Positions 1 through 8,663 are shown, counted from the stretch's first letter. The stretch: 64,000 nt of DNA from an uncultured Eubacteriales bacterium (GCA_900550955.1 URUF01000003.1:28147-92146), one strand, 5' to 3'. The notes: a model not told the origin generated them from the letters alone. Made by a program: numbers and translations.

Positions 1-2
1 AA

Positions 3-218
3 TTGTGGAACGAGATTGCCTGCTGGATTGCCGCAGAGGTGGAGGGCCGCGAGGTTGCGCACCGCGAGGGCGCGGCTTTGGCGGGCGAGCTGGAAGCCTG
101 GTACCATGCGTACCTGGATTTATGGCGCTGCGTTTCCAAGGAGAGCACGGTGGCGCATACCCTGAAGCTGGTCTGCGATTATGCGGACGTGCTGCGGGGA
201 AGAACGCAGAAAGCGTAA
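3..218 (+). CDS. C-terminal fragment of an unidentified protein (cut by window edge)
   Basis: An open frame runs in from the left edge and stops at TAA 216-218, giving about 71 residues that look like a helical C terminus. No ribosome site precedes the first TTG, so the real start lies outside the window. The pattern of aromatic, Trp and Glu residues around 'AYLDLWR' loosely recalls the C-terminal helix of family 20 beta-hexosaminidases, but this is a weak impression. It is followed by a strong terminator, so it ends its transcription unit. Function not assigned. Confidence 0.55.
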   Translation: MWNEIACWIAAEVEGREVAHREGAALAGELEAWYHAYLDLWRCVSKESTVAHTLKLVCDYADVLRGRTQKA

Positions 219-236
219 AGCGCCAAGGGCTGCAAA

Positions 237-291
237 GCGCCGGGGACCCGCGCGGGCGCTACGCCTTGCGGGTTCCCGGCGCCGCTTTTTT
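237..291 (+). terminator. Rho-independent terminator
   Basis: A 15-nt arm at 237-251 pairs with 268-282 (one mismatch) and is followed by a run of T at 285-291. It closes the unit that enters from the left edge. Confidence 0.85.
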
Positions 292-337
292 ACGTGTTTC
301 CAGCATTTCCCTTTTCAGGCCTTTTTGCGCCGCCTTA

Positions 338-366
338 TTGAAAAGCGCCGCCAAATCGCTTACAAT
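338..366 (+). promoter_or_regulatory. Sigma-A type promoter of the KDG kinase gene
   Basis: TTGAAA (338-343), a 17-nt spacer, and TACAAT (361-366), 49 nt before the start codon. Confidence 0.7.
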
Positions 367-414
367 AGCAATATCAGGAAATGGCGTGAAAACCGATATG
401 AAGGAGGCAGTCCC

Positions 415-1503
415 ATGGAACACAGCAACCCGCTGCTTAAGGATTCGCAAAGCCCCAAACGCTTCATTACCATTGGTGAAATTATGCTGCGCCTGTCCCC
501 GCCCAACTATGAAAAAATCCGCATGGCCAGCAATTTTGAGGCCAGCTACGGCGGCAGCGAGGCCAACATCGCCCTGGCGCTGGCCAACCTGGGCGTGGAC
601 AGCACGTTTTTTAGCGTGGTACCCAATAACAGCCTTGGCAAAAGCGCCGTGCGCATGCTGCGCAGCAACGACGTGCACTGCACGCCCATGATCCTGTCCA
701 CGCCGGAGGAAACGCCCACGCACCGCCTGGGAACCTACTATCTGGAAACGGGCTATGGCATCCGCGCCAGCAAGGTGATTTATGACCGCAAGCACAGCGC
801 CATGACCGAGTATGATTTTGGCAAGGTGGATTTGGACGCGCTGCTGGACGGCTTTGATTGGCTGCATTTAAGCGGCATCACCCCGGCGCTTGCGCCCAAC
901 TGCCGCAAGCTCGTGCTGGACTGCCTGAAGGCGGCGCGGGAAAAGGGAATGATGATCAGCTTTGACGGCAATTTTCGCAGCACGCTTTGGAGCTGGGAGG
1001 AGGCGCGCGACTTTTGCACCCTTTGCCTGCCGTATGTGGATGTGCTTTTGGGCATTGAGCCCTACCATCTATGGCGGGATGAGAACGACCACACCAAGGG
1101 CGATTATAAGGACGGCGTTTCCATGCAGCCCAGCTACGAGCAACAGGACGAGATATTCCAAGCCTTTGTGGAGCGCTATCCCAACCTGAAGTGCATCGCC
1201 CGCCACGTGCGCTATGCCCATAGCGGCAGCGAAAACAGCCTGAAGGCCTTCATGTGGTATGAAGGGCACACGTTTGAAAGCAAGCTGTTCACCTTTACCA
1301 TCCTGGACCGCGTGGGCGGCGGCGACGCCTTTGCCAGCGGCCTGATCTACGCCATGATTCACAATTACCGGCCTATGGATATGCTCAACTTTGCGGTAGC
1401 CAGCAGCGTGATCAAGCATACCATCCACGGCGACGCCAACATCACGGACGATGCGCAGAGCATCCGCAATTTGATGAACATGAATTACGACATTAAGCGA
1501 TAA
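415..1503 (+). CDS. kdgK: 2-keto-3-deoxygluconate kinase (PfkB family sugar kinase)
   Basis: 362 residues. It phosphorylates 2-keto-3-deoxygluconate to KDPG, the step that feeds hexuronate and pectin breakdown products to KDPG aldolase. The N terminus carries the KDG-kinase signature 'GEIMLRLSPP' and a 'YGGSEANIALALANLG' PfkB first motif; 'RVGGGDAFASGL' near residue 303 is the PfkB second motif with the catalytic Asp. The frame is open well upstream, but the ATG at 415 follows an AAGGAGG ribosome site 8 nt away. It has its own promoter and no co-directional partner within 100 nt. The substrate is inferred from family resemblance; a close sugar kinase with another substrate is possible. Confidence 0.88.
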   Translation: MEHSNPLLKDSQSPKRFITIGEIMLRLSPPNYEKIRMASNFEASYGGSEANIALALANLGVDSTFFSVVPNNSLGKSAVRMLRSNDVHCTPMILSTPEETPTHRLGTYYLETGYGIRASKVIYDRKHSAMTEYDFGKVDLDALLDGFDWLHLSGITPALAPNCRKLVLDCLKAAREKGMMISFDGNFRSTLWSWEEARDFCTLCLPYVDVLLGIEPYHLWRDENDHTKGDYKDGVSMQPSYEQQDEIFQAFVERYPNLKCIARHVRYAHSGSENSLKAFMWYEGHTFESKLFTFTILDRVGGGDAFASGLIYAMIHNYRPMDMLNFAVASSVIKHTIHGDANITDDAQSIRNLMNMNYDIKR

Positions 1504-1540
1504 GGTTCGGCACGGGATGAACAAACTGTAAACTTTTGTG

Positions 1541-1569
1541 TTGACAATCCTATTTGCGCTGGGTATACT
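1541..1569 (+). promoter_or_regulatory. Consensus sigma-A promoter of the SAM hydrolase/ECF operon
   Basis: TTGACA (1541-1546), exactly 17 nt, TATACT (1564-1569). The start codon is 41 nt further on. Confidence 0.85.
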
Positions 1570-1610
1570 GTGCCTGTTGCACGAAACGGTTTTTCGCGGG
1601 AGGGTTTGGT

Positions 1611-2465
1611 ATGCGTCCCTTGATCCTTCAATCGGACTTTGGCTATGCCGACGGCGCGGTGTGCGCCATGTACGGCGTGGCGGAAAACGTTTGCAGCGGG
1701 CTGCGCGTGTTTGACCTTACGCATAATATTCCGCAATACGATATCTGGGAGGCCAGCTACCGCCTGATTCAAACCGTGAGCTACTGGCCCGAGGGAAGCG
1801 TGTTTGTGAGCGTGGTGGACCCCGGGGTGGGCTCCACGCGCCGCTCCATCGCCGTGCGCACGGCTACGGGGCAATACGTGATTACCCCGGATAACGGCAC
1901 GCTTACGCATGTCAAGCGCATGTGCGGCATTGTGGAGGCGCGCGTGATTGATGAAAGCGTGAACCGCCTGCCCAACTCCGGCGAGAGCTATACCTTCCAT
2001 GGGCGCGACATCTATGCCTATACGGGCGCAAGGCTGGCCAGCGGGGCGATTTCCTTTACCCAGGTAGGGCCGGAGGTGCCGGTGGATAGCGTGATCGAGC
2101 TGCCCATGATAGAAGCCTGCCTGCACGGCGACGTGGTGAGCGGCACCATCGACGTGCTGGACGTGCGCTTTGGTTCCCTGTGGACCAACATTGGCCGCGA
2201 GCTGTTTTTGAAGCTGGGGATTGCGCACGGGGGCCGTGTTGAAGTGACCATTTCCAACGATACGCGCACGCTGTACAAAAACATCATGGCTTATGCCAAA
2301 AGCTTTGCGGATGTGAATGTGGGCGAGCCGCTTTTGTATATCAACAGCCTGGACTGCGTGGCTGTGGCTATCAACCAGGGCAGCTTTTCCAAGGCGTACA
2401 ACATTGGCACCGGCATCACCTGGCGCATTACGCTGCGCAAGGCGCCCCGCATCGTGTACGAGTGA
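1611..2465 (+). CDS. S-adenosyl-L-methionine hydrolase (adenosine-forming), DUF62 family
   Basis: 284 residues. Members of this family (once called DUF62, related to fluorinase/chlorinase) split SAM with water into adenosine and methionine. Visible family marks are the N-terminal 'QSDFGYADGAV', 'VDPGVGSTRR' (Asp and Arg of the Asp-Arg-His water-activating set) and 'TFHGRD' (the His). The ATG at 1611 follows a GGGAGGG ribosome site. A consensus promoter lies just upstream, and 64 nt downstream begins an ECF transporter S component, followed by the ATPase and T genes, all on one strand. The linkage suggests that the transported compound is related to a SAM, nucleoside or methionine metabolite; that is inference. 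Confidence 0.88.
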   Translation: MRPLILQSDFGYADGAVCAMYGVAENVCSGLRVFDLTHNIPQYDIWEASYRLIQTVSYWPEGSVFVSVVDPGVGSTRRSIAVRTATGQYVITPDNGTLTHVKRMCGIVEARVIDESVNRLPNSGESYTFHGRDIYAYTGARLASGAISFTQVGPEVPVDSVIELPMIEACLHGDVVSGTIDVLDVRFGSLWTNIGRELFLKLGIAHGGRVEVTISNDTRTLYKNIMAYAKSFADVNVGEPLLYINSLDCVAVAINQGSFSKAYNIGTGITWRITLRKAPRIVYE

Positions 2466-2529
2466 GCCTCTCGCGCGGGAACGGCATTCCCGCTTGGGAT
2501 AAAGGACAACGAAAGAGGAGTGTACCATC

Positions 2530-3078
2530 ATGAAGAATTCATCCATCAAAACCGTAGTTGCCATCGGCATCGGCGCCGCGCTGTTCTTCGTACTGGGCCG
2601 CTTTGTGGCCATTCCCAGCGGCATCCCCAACACCAATATCAGCCTGCAATACGCCATCCTGGGCATGCTGGCCGTTATGTACGGCCCTGTGGCGGGCGGC
2701 CTGATTGGCTTCATTGGCCATACGCTGATCGACCTGAGCTGGGGCGGCAGCCCGTGGTGGAGCTGGGTTATCGCCAGCGCCTTTGTGGGCGTGGTTGTGG
2801 GCCTGTTCGCCAAGAAGCTTGACGTGAACGAGGGCGCCTTTGGCAAAAAGGAAATTATCACCTTCGCCATTGCCAATGTTGTGGCCAATGTAATCGCTTG
2901 GATTGGCATCGCCCCCGCGCTGGACGTGCTCATCTATGCCGAACCGTACAGCAAGGTGATCGCGCAGGGCGCGATGGCGGCTGTCGCCAACTCGCTGACG
3001 GCCGTGATCGTTGGCGCGCTGCTGCTGGTGGCCTATACCAAAACCATCGCCAAGCAGGGCTCCTTGGACAAGGAATAA
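2530..3078 (+). CDS. ECF transporter S component, UPF0397 family
   Basis: 182 residues, strongly hydrophobic, with about five to six membrane segments. The N terminus 'SIKTVVAIGIGAALFFVLGR' and 'PNTNISLQYA' are the UPF0397 signature; the helix-1 small-residue face is the part of S components that docks on EcfT. UPF0397 proteins are often labelled riboflavin transporters, but the true substrate is not established. AGAGGAG sits 10 nt before the ATG. It lies between a SAM hydrolase and the energy-coupling ATPase, so it gives the operon its substrate specificity. Confidence 0.88.
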   Translation: MKNSSIKTVVAIGIGAALFFVLGRFVAIPSGIPNTNISLQYAILGMLAVMYGPVAGGLIGFIGHTLIDLSWGGSPWWSWVIASAFVGVVVGLFAKKLDVNEGAFGKKEIITFAIANVVANVIAWIGIAPALDVLIYAEPYSKVIAQGAMAAVANSLTAVIVGALLLVAYTKTIAKQGSLDKE

Positions 3079-3148
3079 TGCAGCGATGCTTCAAAGGGGG
3101 CAGGGCATGGCCCTGCTCCCTTTTGAGTAGGATGGACGGAGTGTTTTC

Positions 3149-4876
3149 ATGAGCGAACCGATTATTTCCTTCAAAAATTTCTCCTTTCAGTACCGGGCAC
3201 AGAAGAAGCCTACGCTATATGATATCAATCTGGATATCTATCCCGGCGAGCGGGTGCTGATCGTGGGGCCGTCCGGCAGCGGAAAGAGCACGCTGGCCAG
3301 CTGCATCAACGGCCTGATTCCCTTCAGCTATCCCGGCAGGTGCGAGGGCAGCCTGACGGTGGACGGCGTGGACGCGCCGCATGCCAGCATTTTTGAGCTG
3401 TCCCGCCATGTGGGCACGGTTTTACAGGATCCGGACGGGCAGTTCATTGGGCTGACCGTGGCCGAGGATATTGCCTTCGCGCTGGAAAACAGCTGCACGC
3501 CGCAAAAGGAAATGCATGAGATCACCGCCCGCGTCGCCGCGACGGTGGGCGTGGAGAACCACCTGGGCTATGCGCCGCATGAGCTTAGCGGCGGGCAAAA
3601 GCAGCGCGTGAGCCTGGCGGGCGTGATGGTGGACGAAGTCAAAATCCTGCTGTTTGACGAGCCGCTGGCCAACCTGGACCCCGCTACCGGCAAGCAGGCC
3701 ATTGAGTTGATTGATGAGATTCAGCAAAAGAGCGATACGACGGTGCTGATTATCGAGCACAGGCTGGAGGATGTGCTGTGGCGCAGGGTAGACCGCATTG
3801 TGCTGGTAAACGAGGGCCGCGTTTTAGCGGATTTACGGCCGGACGAGCTGCTTTCCGGCAGGCTGCTGGCGGAGAACGGCATCCGGGAGCCGTTGTATTT
3901 GACGGCCCTGCGGTATGCGGGCGTACCCATCACGCCGGAGAAAAAGCCTTCGCATGTGAACAGCCTGGCGTTGGAGGAAAAGGATATCCAAGCGGTGCGC
4001 GCATGGTACAGCCGCCGCGCGCCGGAGGAGGACAAGCCCGCGCAGCCGCCGCTTTTGGAGGTTGAAAGCCTGTGCTTTGGCTATACCAAGGAGCGCCGTA
4101 CGCTGGAAGATGTAAGCTTTGCCATTCGCAAGGGCGAAATGGTAAGCATCGTGGGCCAAAACGGCGCGGGCAAGAGCACGCTGAGCAAGCTGATTTGCGG
4201 CTTTGAAACGCCGGATAGCGGAACGATCAGGCTGGACGGCCGCGATATCGGCGGCGATTCCATTCGGGAACGCGCCAGCCGCATCGGCTATGTGATGCAG
4301 AACCCCAATCAGATGATTTCCAAAACCATGATCTTTGACGAGGTGGCGCTGGGCCTGAGCCATATGGGCCTAAGCCGGGAGGAGATAACCGCCCGCGTGG
4401 AGGACACGCTGCGCGTGTGCGGGCTGTACCCGTTTCGCAACTGGCCCATTTCGGCGCTGTCGTTTGGGCAGAAGAAGCGCGTGACCATTGCCAGCGTGCT
4501 GGTGATGGGCCCGGAGCTGATCATCCTGGACGAGCCCACCGCCGGACAGGATTTTAAGCGCTACACGGAGATTATGGAGTTTTTGCGCGGCCTGAACGGG
4601 CGGGGCGTAACCGTGCTGATGATTACGCACGATATGCACCTGATGCTGGAATACACGCCGCGCGCGCTGGTATTCAGCGAAGGCAGGTTGATTGCGGATA
4701 GGTCCGCGGCGTCCGTGCTTTGCGACCCGGAGCTGACCGGACGGGCGGCGCTGAAGGAAACCAGCCTGTTCACCCTGGCCAACCGCTGCGGCGTTACCCC
4801 TCCGGAGCGGTTTGTGGAGCGCTTTATTGAATATGATCGGGAGGTGCGCAGCCATGGCGGCCCATACGGTGCTTAA
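3149..4876 (+). CDS. ECF transporter energy-coupling ATPase, two fused ABC domains
   Basis: 575 residues holding two complete ABC ATPase domains in one chain, the equivalent of EcfA1 and EcfA2. Domain 1: Walker A 'GPSGSGKST' at residues 40-48, signature 'LSGGQKQR', Walker B 'ILLFDEP'. Domain 2 (from about residue 295): 'GQNGAGKST', signature 'LSFGQKKR', Walker B 'LIILDEP'. Both have all motifs, so both look able to bind and hydrolyse ATP. It drives uptake by the S component encoded 70 nt upstream and overlaps the T-component gene by 23 nt, which points to coupled translation. Fused ATPases of this YkoD type are common with UPF0397 S components. Confidence 0.93.
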   Translation: MSEPIISFKNFSFQYRAQKKPTLYDINLDIYPGERVLIVGPSGSGKSTLASCINGLIPFSYPGRCEGSLTVDGVDAPHASIFELSRHVGTVLQDPDGQFIGLTVAEDIAFALENSCTPQKEMHEITARVAATVGVENHLGYAPHELSGGQKQRVSLAGVMVDEVKILLFDEPLANLDPATGKQAIELIDEIQQKSDTTVLIIEHRLEDVLWRRVDRIVLVNEGRVLADLRPDELLSGRLLAENGIREPLYLTALRYAGVPITPEKKPSHVNSLALEEKDIQAVRAWYSRRAPEEDKPAQPPLLEVESLCFGYTKERRTLEDVSFAIRKGEMVSIVGQNGAGKSTLSKLICGFETPDSGTIRLDGRDIGGDSIRERASRIGYVMQNPNQMISKTMIFDEVALGLSHMGLSREEITARVEDTLRVCGLYPFRNWPISALSFGQKKRVTIASVLVMGPELIILDEPTAGQDFKRYTEIMEFLRGLNGRGVTVLMITHDMHLMLEYTPRALVFSEGRLIADRSAASVLCDPELTGRAALKETSLFTLANRCGVTPPERFVERFIEYDREVRSHGGPYGA

Positions 4877-5690
4877 TTACCTGCCGCGCAAGAGCGTGGT
4901 GCACGAGCTGACCGGCGCCACAAAACTGGCCTTCTTTTTGCTGTTTACCTTCGCCAGCATGGTTACGTATGATACGCGCGTGCTGGCGGTATTGATGGCG
5001 GTAAGCTTTGCCGCCTTCCGCCTAAGCCGCATCCGCCTGCGCGAGGTGCGCTTCATGCTGGTGTTCATGCTTGTATTCCTGGTGCTGAACAACTTTTTTA
5101 TCTTTCTGTTCAACCCGGATCAGGGCACGGAGATTTATGGGACAAGGCATGTGCTGTTCCATCTGTTTTGGCGGTATGATGTTACGGCGGAGCAGCTTTT
5201 TTATATGCTGAATATCTCGCTGAAGTATTTTGTGGCGCTGCCGGTTGCCATCCTGTTTATTTCCGCCACCAATCCCAGCGAGTTTGCCGCCAGCCTCAAC
5301 AGAATTGGCGTTTCCTACCGGGTGGGCTATTCGGTATCGATCGCGCTGCGCTATATCCCGGATATTCAGCGCGATTATCACAGCATCAGCCAGGCGCAGC
5401 AGGCGCGCGGCGTGGAGCTGGGCAAGAAGGAAAAGCTGCTGGCAAGGCTAAAAAACAGCGTGAATATCCTGATGCCGCTGATTATCTCCAGCCTGTCGCG
5501 CATTGATACCATCTCCAACGCCATGGAGCTGCGGGGTTTTGGCAAAGATAAGCGCAGGCGCACCTGGTATGTGCAACGCCCCTTCCGCCGCAACGACTGG
5601 CTGGCGATCGCGCTGGGCGCGCTGTTGCTGGCAATGAGCCTGACCATGGCCCTTTGCAACGGAAGCCGGTTTTACAATCCATTTCACTAA
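4854..5690 (+). CDS. ECF transporter transmembrane component EcfT (CbiQ family)
   Basis: 278 residues with about five to six membrane segments. It is the membrane scaffold linking the S component to the ATPase. The cytoplasmic coupling helices are visible as 'AQQARGVELG' (the conserved Ala-Arg-Gly motif, about residue 195) and 'AMELRGFG' (the second, about residue 236). I chose the ATG at 4854 because GGAGGT lies 8 nt upstream; an in-frame codon at 4812 would add 14 residues but has no ribosome site. It overlaps the ATPase gene by 23 nt and closes the operon, followed at once by a terminator. Confidence 0.9.
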   Translation: MAAHTVLNYLPRKSVVHELTGATKLAFFLLFTFASMVTYDTRVLAVLMAVSFAAFRLSRIRLREVRFMLVFMLVFLVLNNFFIFLFNPDQGTEIYGTRHVLFHLFWRYDVTAEQLFYMLNISLKYFVALPVAILFISATNPSEFAASLNRIGVSYRVGYSVSIALRYIPDIQRDYHSISQAQQARGVELGKKEKLLARLKNSVNILMPLIISSLSRIDTISNAMELRGFGKDKRRRTWYVQRPFRRNDWLAIALGALLLAMSLTMALCNGSRFYNPFH

Positions 5691-5696
5691 ATCCCT

Positions 5697-5734
5697 GAAG
5701 CGGCTTGCGGAAAAAGCGAGCCGCTTCTTTTTTC
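5697..5734 (+). terminator. Rho-independent terminator of the ECF operon
   Basis: GAAGCGGCTTGC at 5697-5708 pairs with 5716-5727 (one G-T pair), followed by a T-rich tract to 5740. Confidence 0.9.
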
Positions 5735-5807
5735 TTTTCTCAACAGGTGATAATTCCCACGGCTTGTTCGTCCTATCTATGTCCGGACAACAAAAGGGAA
5801 AGGGCGC

Positions 5808-6299
5808 ATGAAAATGACGAGAGAGGACATGGGGCGGCGGGTATGGGAGCACCGCGTGCCCATGATGAGGCTGGCAGTTTCGATGCTGAAAAGCCCACAG
5901 GATGCGGAGGATGCCGTGAGCGAGGCCATTGTGCGCGCAATGGGCGGCGCGGAAAGCCTGCGAAACGAGCAGCGGCTGAAGCCGTGGCTGCTAAGCATTG
6001 TGGCGCATTGTTGCCATGACCAGCTCAGGCGCAAAAAGCGCGAGCGGCCAACGGATGACATGGCTGTGTTTGACCGGCCCGTGTTTGAGCCCCTGGCGGA
6101 GGATTCGCTCATGGCGAAGCTGCGCGCCCTTGACCCAAAGCTTTCCCAGGTGCTGGCGCTGTATTACTACGAGGGGTATTTGACGCGGGAAATCGCGCAG
6201 ATTTTGGGCGTATCGCTAAGCACGGTGCTTATGCGTCTGAAACGCGGGCGCGCGAAGCTCAAAGCCCTGTATGAAGCGGAAGGAAGGTGCGCGCAATGA
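5808..6299 (+). CDS. ECF-type RNA polymerase sigma factor
   Basis: 163 residues. Region 2 covers roughly residues 10-75 ('SPQDAEDAVSEAIVRA' is the usual DAEDAVQE-type core-binding segment) and region 4 covers about 108-158 with a helix-turn-helix 'GYLTREIAQILGVSLSTVLMRLKRG'-like segment (read in two parts). No region 1 or 3 is present, as expected for an extracytoplasmic-function sigma. The ribosome site is GGGAAAGGG just before the ATG. Its stop overlaps the next start as ATGA, so it is translationally coupled to the membrane protein that follows, the usual sigma/anti-sigma arrangement. A CGTC element at 5769-5772 could be the minus-10 of an autoregulated promoter, but this is speculative. 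Confidence 0.9.
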   Translation: MKMTREDMGRRVWEHRVPMMRLAVSMLKSPQDAEDAVSEAIVRAMGGAESLRNEQRLKPWLLSIVAHCCHDQLRRKKRERPTDDMAVFDRPVFEPLAEDSLMAKLRALDPKLSQVLALYYYEGYLTREIAQILGVSLSTVLMRLKRGRAKLKALYEAEGRCAQ

Positions 6300-8371
6300 C
6301 CAACCGGGAATTTGACGCTTTCGTGCGCGCACAGGCGCGGAAGGAGGCGTTTTGCTTGACCAACCGGACGGAGGAACGGATCAGAAGAAGCATTATGGAA
6401 CCCGCGGCGAAACGGCGCGTCAGGCGCTTTACCCTGCGCACGGCGCTGATTGCGGCGCTGGTGCTGGCGCTGCTTACGGCAACGGCGCTGGCGGTGGCCA
6501 ACCTATCGGGCGTGGCGGAGCTTTTTGAACGCATGTTTGAAAAGGAGGAAGCCGAAAGGCTGCGCCAGGAAACGTCCCAGCCCGTGAACCAGGCATACGG
6601 GTTGCCGGACGCGCAGATCACGCTGGTGGACGTTGTGTTTGACGGGAGCACCTTATATGCCGCGGGCCATGCGGCCCCGCGCGACCCGGCGCAGGCCGTG
6701 ATCCTGCCGCAGGAGTGCAGTACGGCGGACGCTTTTGGATACAATGAGGGCAGAGGGGAAACGCCTCCCGAAGGCGCGCGCACCGTGGCGGAAACCGCGC
6801 GGGAGCTGGGCGCGAGGATTCTGCGGGTGGATGTGGACGTGACGGCCGCCCAGGCGGACGGCATTGACTGGACAAGCAGCGATTTCCTTATCAACCGCGA
6901 TGGCAGCTACGATTTTTGGTACAGCATTCCGGGGGTGACGGTTTCGGAGGACAACGCCATTTCCGTGACCCTTACGGGCATCCAGTGGGAGATTACGGAT
7001 GAAAATGCGGAAGTGCCCGATACGGCCCATCGGGCGGAATGGACGCTTGAGGTGCCGGCCGTTGCCAGGGAGATGGCGACCGCCACGCCCAAGCCGCAGG
7101 CAACGCCCGTGCCCGCCGAAAAAGCGCGGGGCGCGCTGCGGGTATTGGGCGCATCGGGCCAGAGCACGGATGCTATGCTGTTTGCGCAGGCCAATCCCGG
7201 TCAAACGGCGCTCTATCTGGAGGACGGTGGCGAAACGGCGGGCCAGAGCCTGCAGGCAACGGCTTTGGCGGGGGACTGGGACGTATGCTGGCTGTACTGG
7301 GACGAAGGCGGTTTGATGGACGCCCTGATGGAAAGGGGCATGCTTTACGACGTTTCGCAGGATGAAAGGATCGCCGGAAGGATAGAGGCCATGTGGCCTG
7401 CCGTGCGGGAGCATGTTTCCTTTACCGGCGGCACGTATGCCGTGCCCATGAGCGTGAGCCCTCAAAACGAGGTGCTTATGAGCACGCCCGGCTTTTACGA
7501 TGTAAACGCCTGGGAGCAGCTGGGCTTTACCGGCGAGGACATGCCCCAGACGCTGGACGATCTGTTTGCGCTGGCGCAGAAATATGCCGTGGTTCCCAAA
7601 GAGCAGAGAAAGGATATCATCTTCAATCCCTATGCCTATAACGCGCACAGCTGGCTGCTGGAGCTGACGCTGGATATGTATAGGCAGCAGGCCATGCGCA
7701 GCGGAGCGCCGCTGGCGTTCCAGACGGACGTGCTTCGCGGCCTACTGGAACGCATGAACGCGGCTGCCGCCGCGCTGAAGGGCGAAAAGGATTTTGGCAA
7801 CCCTGCGCTGGATTCCGGCACGTTCCTGCAAGGCAACCAAAACGCCGTTGTGCTCCGGCTTACGCCTGAAAGCGAGCCGTTTGTGCCGGTGTACGGGGAA
7901 ATGCTGCTTGTGAACGCAAACAGCCCGCGGCTTGAGCAGGCGCTTGTCTATGTGCGCTTTATGCTGGAAAACATGGGCTGGAATGAACGGGCCCGGCTGG
8001 ACAGCCAGATTTCCTACGGCGAGCTGAACGCGCTTGCCCTCGAGCAGGAGATCGGCGAGCGCAAGCGCATGGCGGAATGGTTGCGCACGCAGGCGGACGA
8101 GGAGAATGCGCGGGCCCAAATGGAGGTTGCGGAAGCCCTTGAGGCAAGGGCCGCTACGGCCAATGTGATAGAGGAAATCTATCTGACGGATGAAAAGGAT
8201 TTGGAGGCTTACAGAAGCAATATCGCCCCATACCTTGTATATTTGGATAAAAAGCCTGGCTATGCCTTTGCGGATAACGCGGCCGCGCAAAAGCTCAAAA
8301 ACAGTTATCTGGCGGGCAGGCTGGATACAGAGGCGTTCCTCAGGGGGCTGGACGAGCTGGAAAAGGAATAA
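6296..8371 (+). CDS. Membrane anti-sigma-like protein fused to a solute-binding-protein-like domain
   Basis: 691 residues. Order of parts: a cytoplasmic N terminus (1-45) with charged helices that could hold the sigma factor; one membrane helix at about 46-69; an extracellular beta-rich region (about 100-255) resembling the DUF4179 proteins found with ECF sigmas; a Thr/Pro/Ala linker 'ATATPKPQATPVPAEK' (261-276); a region of about 280-565 that reads like a family 1 extracellular solute-binding protein ('GGTYAVPMSVSPQNEVLM', then 'QTLDDLFALAQKY'); and a helical C terminus to 691. ATG 6296 overlaps the sigma stop (ATGA). The likely role is to hold the sigma factor until a ligand or wall signal is sensed outside. 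The fusion is unusual; the two halves are assigned by motif reading only. Confidence 0.72.
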   Translation: MTNREFDAFVRAQARKEAFCLTNRTEERIRRSIMEPAAKRRVRRFTLRTALIAALVLALLTATALAVANLSGVAELFERMFEKEEAERLRQETSQPVNQAYGLPDAQITLVDVVFDGSTLYAAGHAAPRDPAQAVILPQECSTADAFGYNEGRGETPPEGARTVAETARELGARILRVDVDVTAAQADGIDWTSSDFLINRDGSYDFWYSIPGVTVSEDNAISVTLTGIQWEITDENAEVPDTAHRAEWTLEVPAVAREMATATPKPQATPVPAEKARGALRVLGASGQSTDAMLFAQANPGQTALYLEDGGETAGQSLQATALAGDWDVCWLYWDEGGLMDALMERGMLYDVSQDERIAGRIEAMWPAVREHVSFTGGTYAVPMSVSPQNEVLMSTPGFYDVNAWEQLGFTGEDMPQTLDDLFALAQKYAVVPKEQRKDIIFNPYAYNAHSWLLELTLDMYRQQAMRSGAPLAFQTDVLRGLLERMNAAAAALKGEKDFGNPALDSGTFLQGNQNAVVLRLTPESEPFVPVYGEMLLVNANSPRLEQALVYVRFMLENMGWNERARLDSQISYGELNALALEQEIGERKRMAEWLRTQADEENARAQMEVAEALEARAATANVIEEIYLTDEKDLEAYRSNIAPYLVYLDKKPGYAFADNAAAQKLKNSYLAGRLDTEAFLRGLDELEKE

Positions 8372-8379
8372 GGCCAAAA

Positions 8380-8411
8380 GGCCCGCGCCGTACTCCAGGC
8401 AGGCGCGGGCC
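8380..8411 (+). terminator. GC-rich hairpin after the sigma/anti-sigma unit
   Basis: A perfect 10-bp stem, GGCCCGCGCC at 8380-8389 with 8402-8411, lies 8 nt after the stop. The following T run is short, so termination may be partial. Confidence 0.6.
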
Positions 8412-8474
8412 GAATTTCGGCGCGCATCTTTCCTGCCCGGCCGCATAGAATCAAAGTGAGCGAGGTGACGCCTG

Positions 8475-8663
8475 ATGCCAATGGAGAAATGCTACCCGAC
8501 AGGGAACAGCACGCCGCTGATGATCGCGGGGTATGTGCTGGTAGCGATAGGAATTTTGCTGCTGTTTATATGCATACCATGCTGGGCCTGGCTTGCGCTG
8601 CTGGGCGTGGCGCTGATGGCGGCAGGCGTGCTGCTGTTACGATTGAGCAAGGCGTGGAGGTGA
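8475..8663 (+). CDS. Small two-helix membrane protein
   Basis: 62 residues with a Cys-containing hydrophilic start and one long or two close hydrophobic helices (about 15-36 and 38-55), ending in a basic tail. GAGGTG lies 7 nt before the ATG. No family recognised. It lies just 5 nt before the spoVM-like microgene and its 3' end carries that gene's ribosome site, so the two are probably expressed together; a sporulation role is inference from position. Confidence 0.55.
   Translation: MPMEKCYPTGNSTPLMIAGYVLVAIGILLLFICIPCWAWLALLGVALMAAGVLLLRLSKAWR

Noticed and set aside
181..414. N-terminal extension of the KDG kinase frame
   Set aside because: The frame is open but runs through a terminator and promoter; the ATG at 415 has the ribosome site and gives the normal family start.
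1485..2933. 482-codon minus-strand frame
   Set aside because: Antisense of the SAM hydrolase and ECF S genes, no ribosome site, no recognisable domain.
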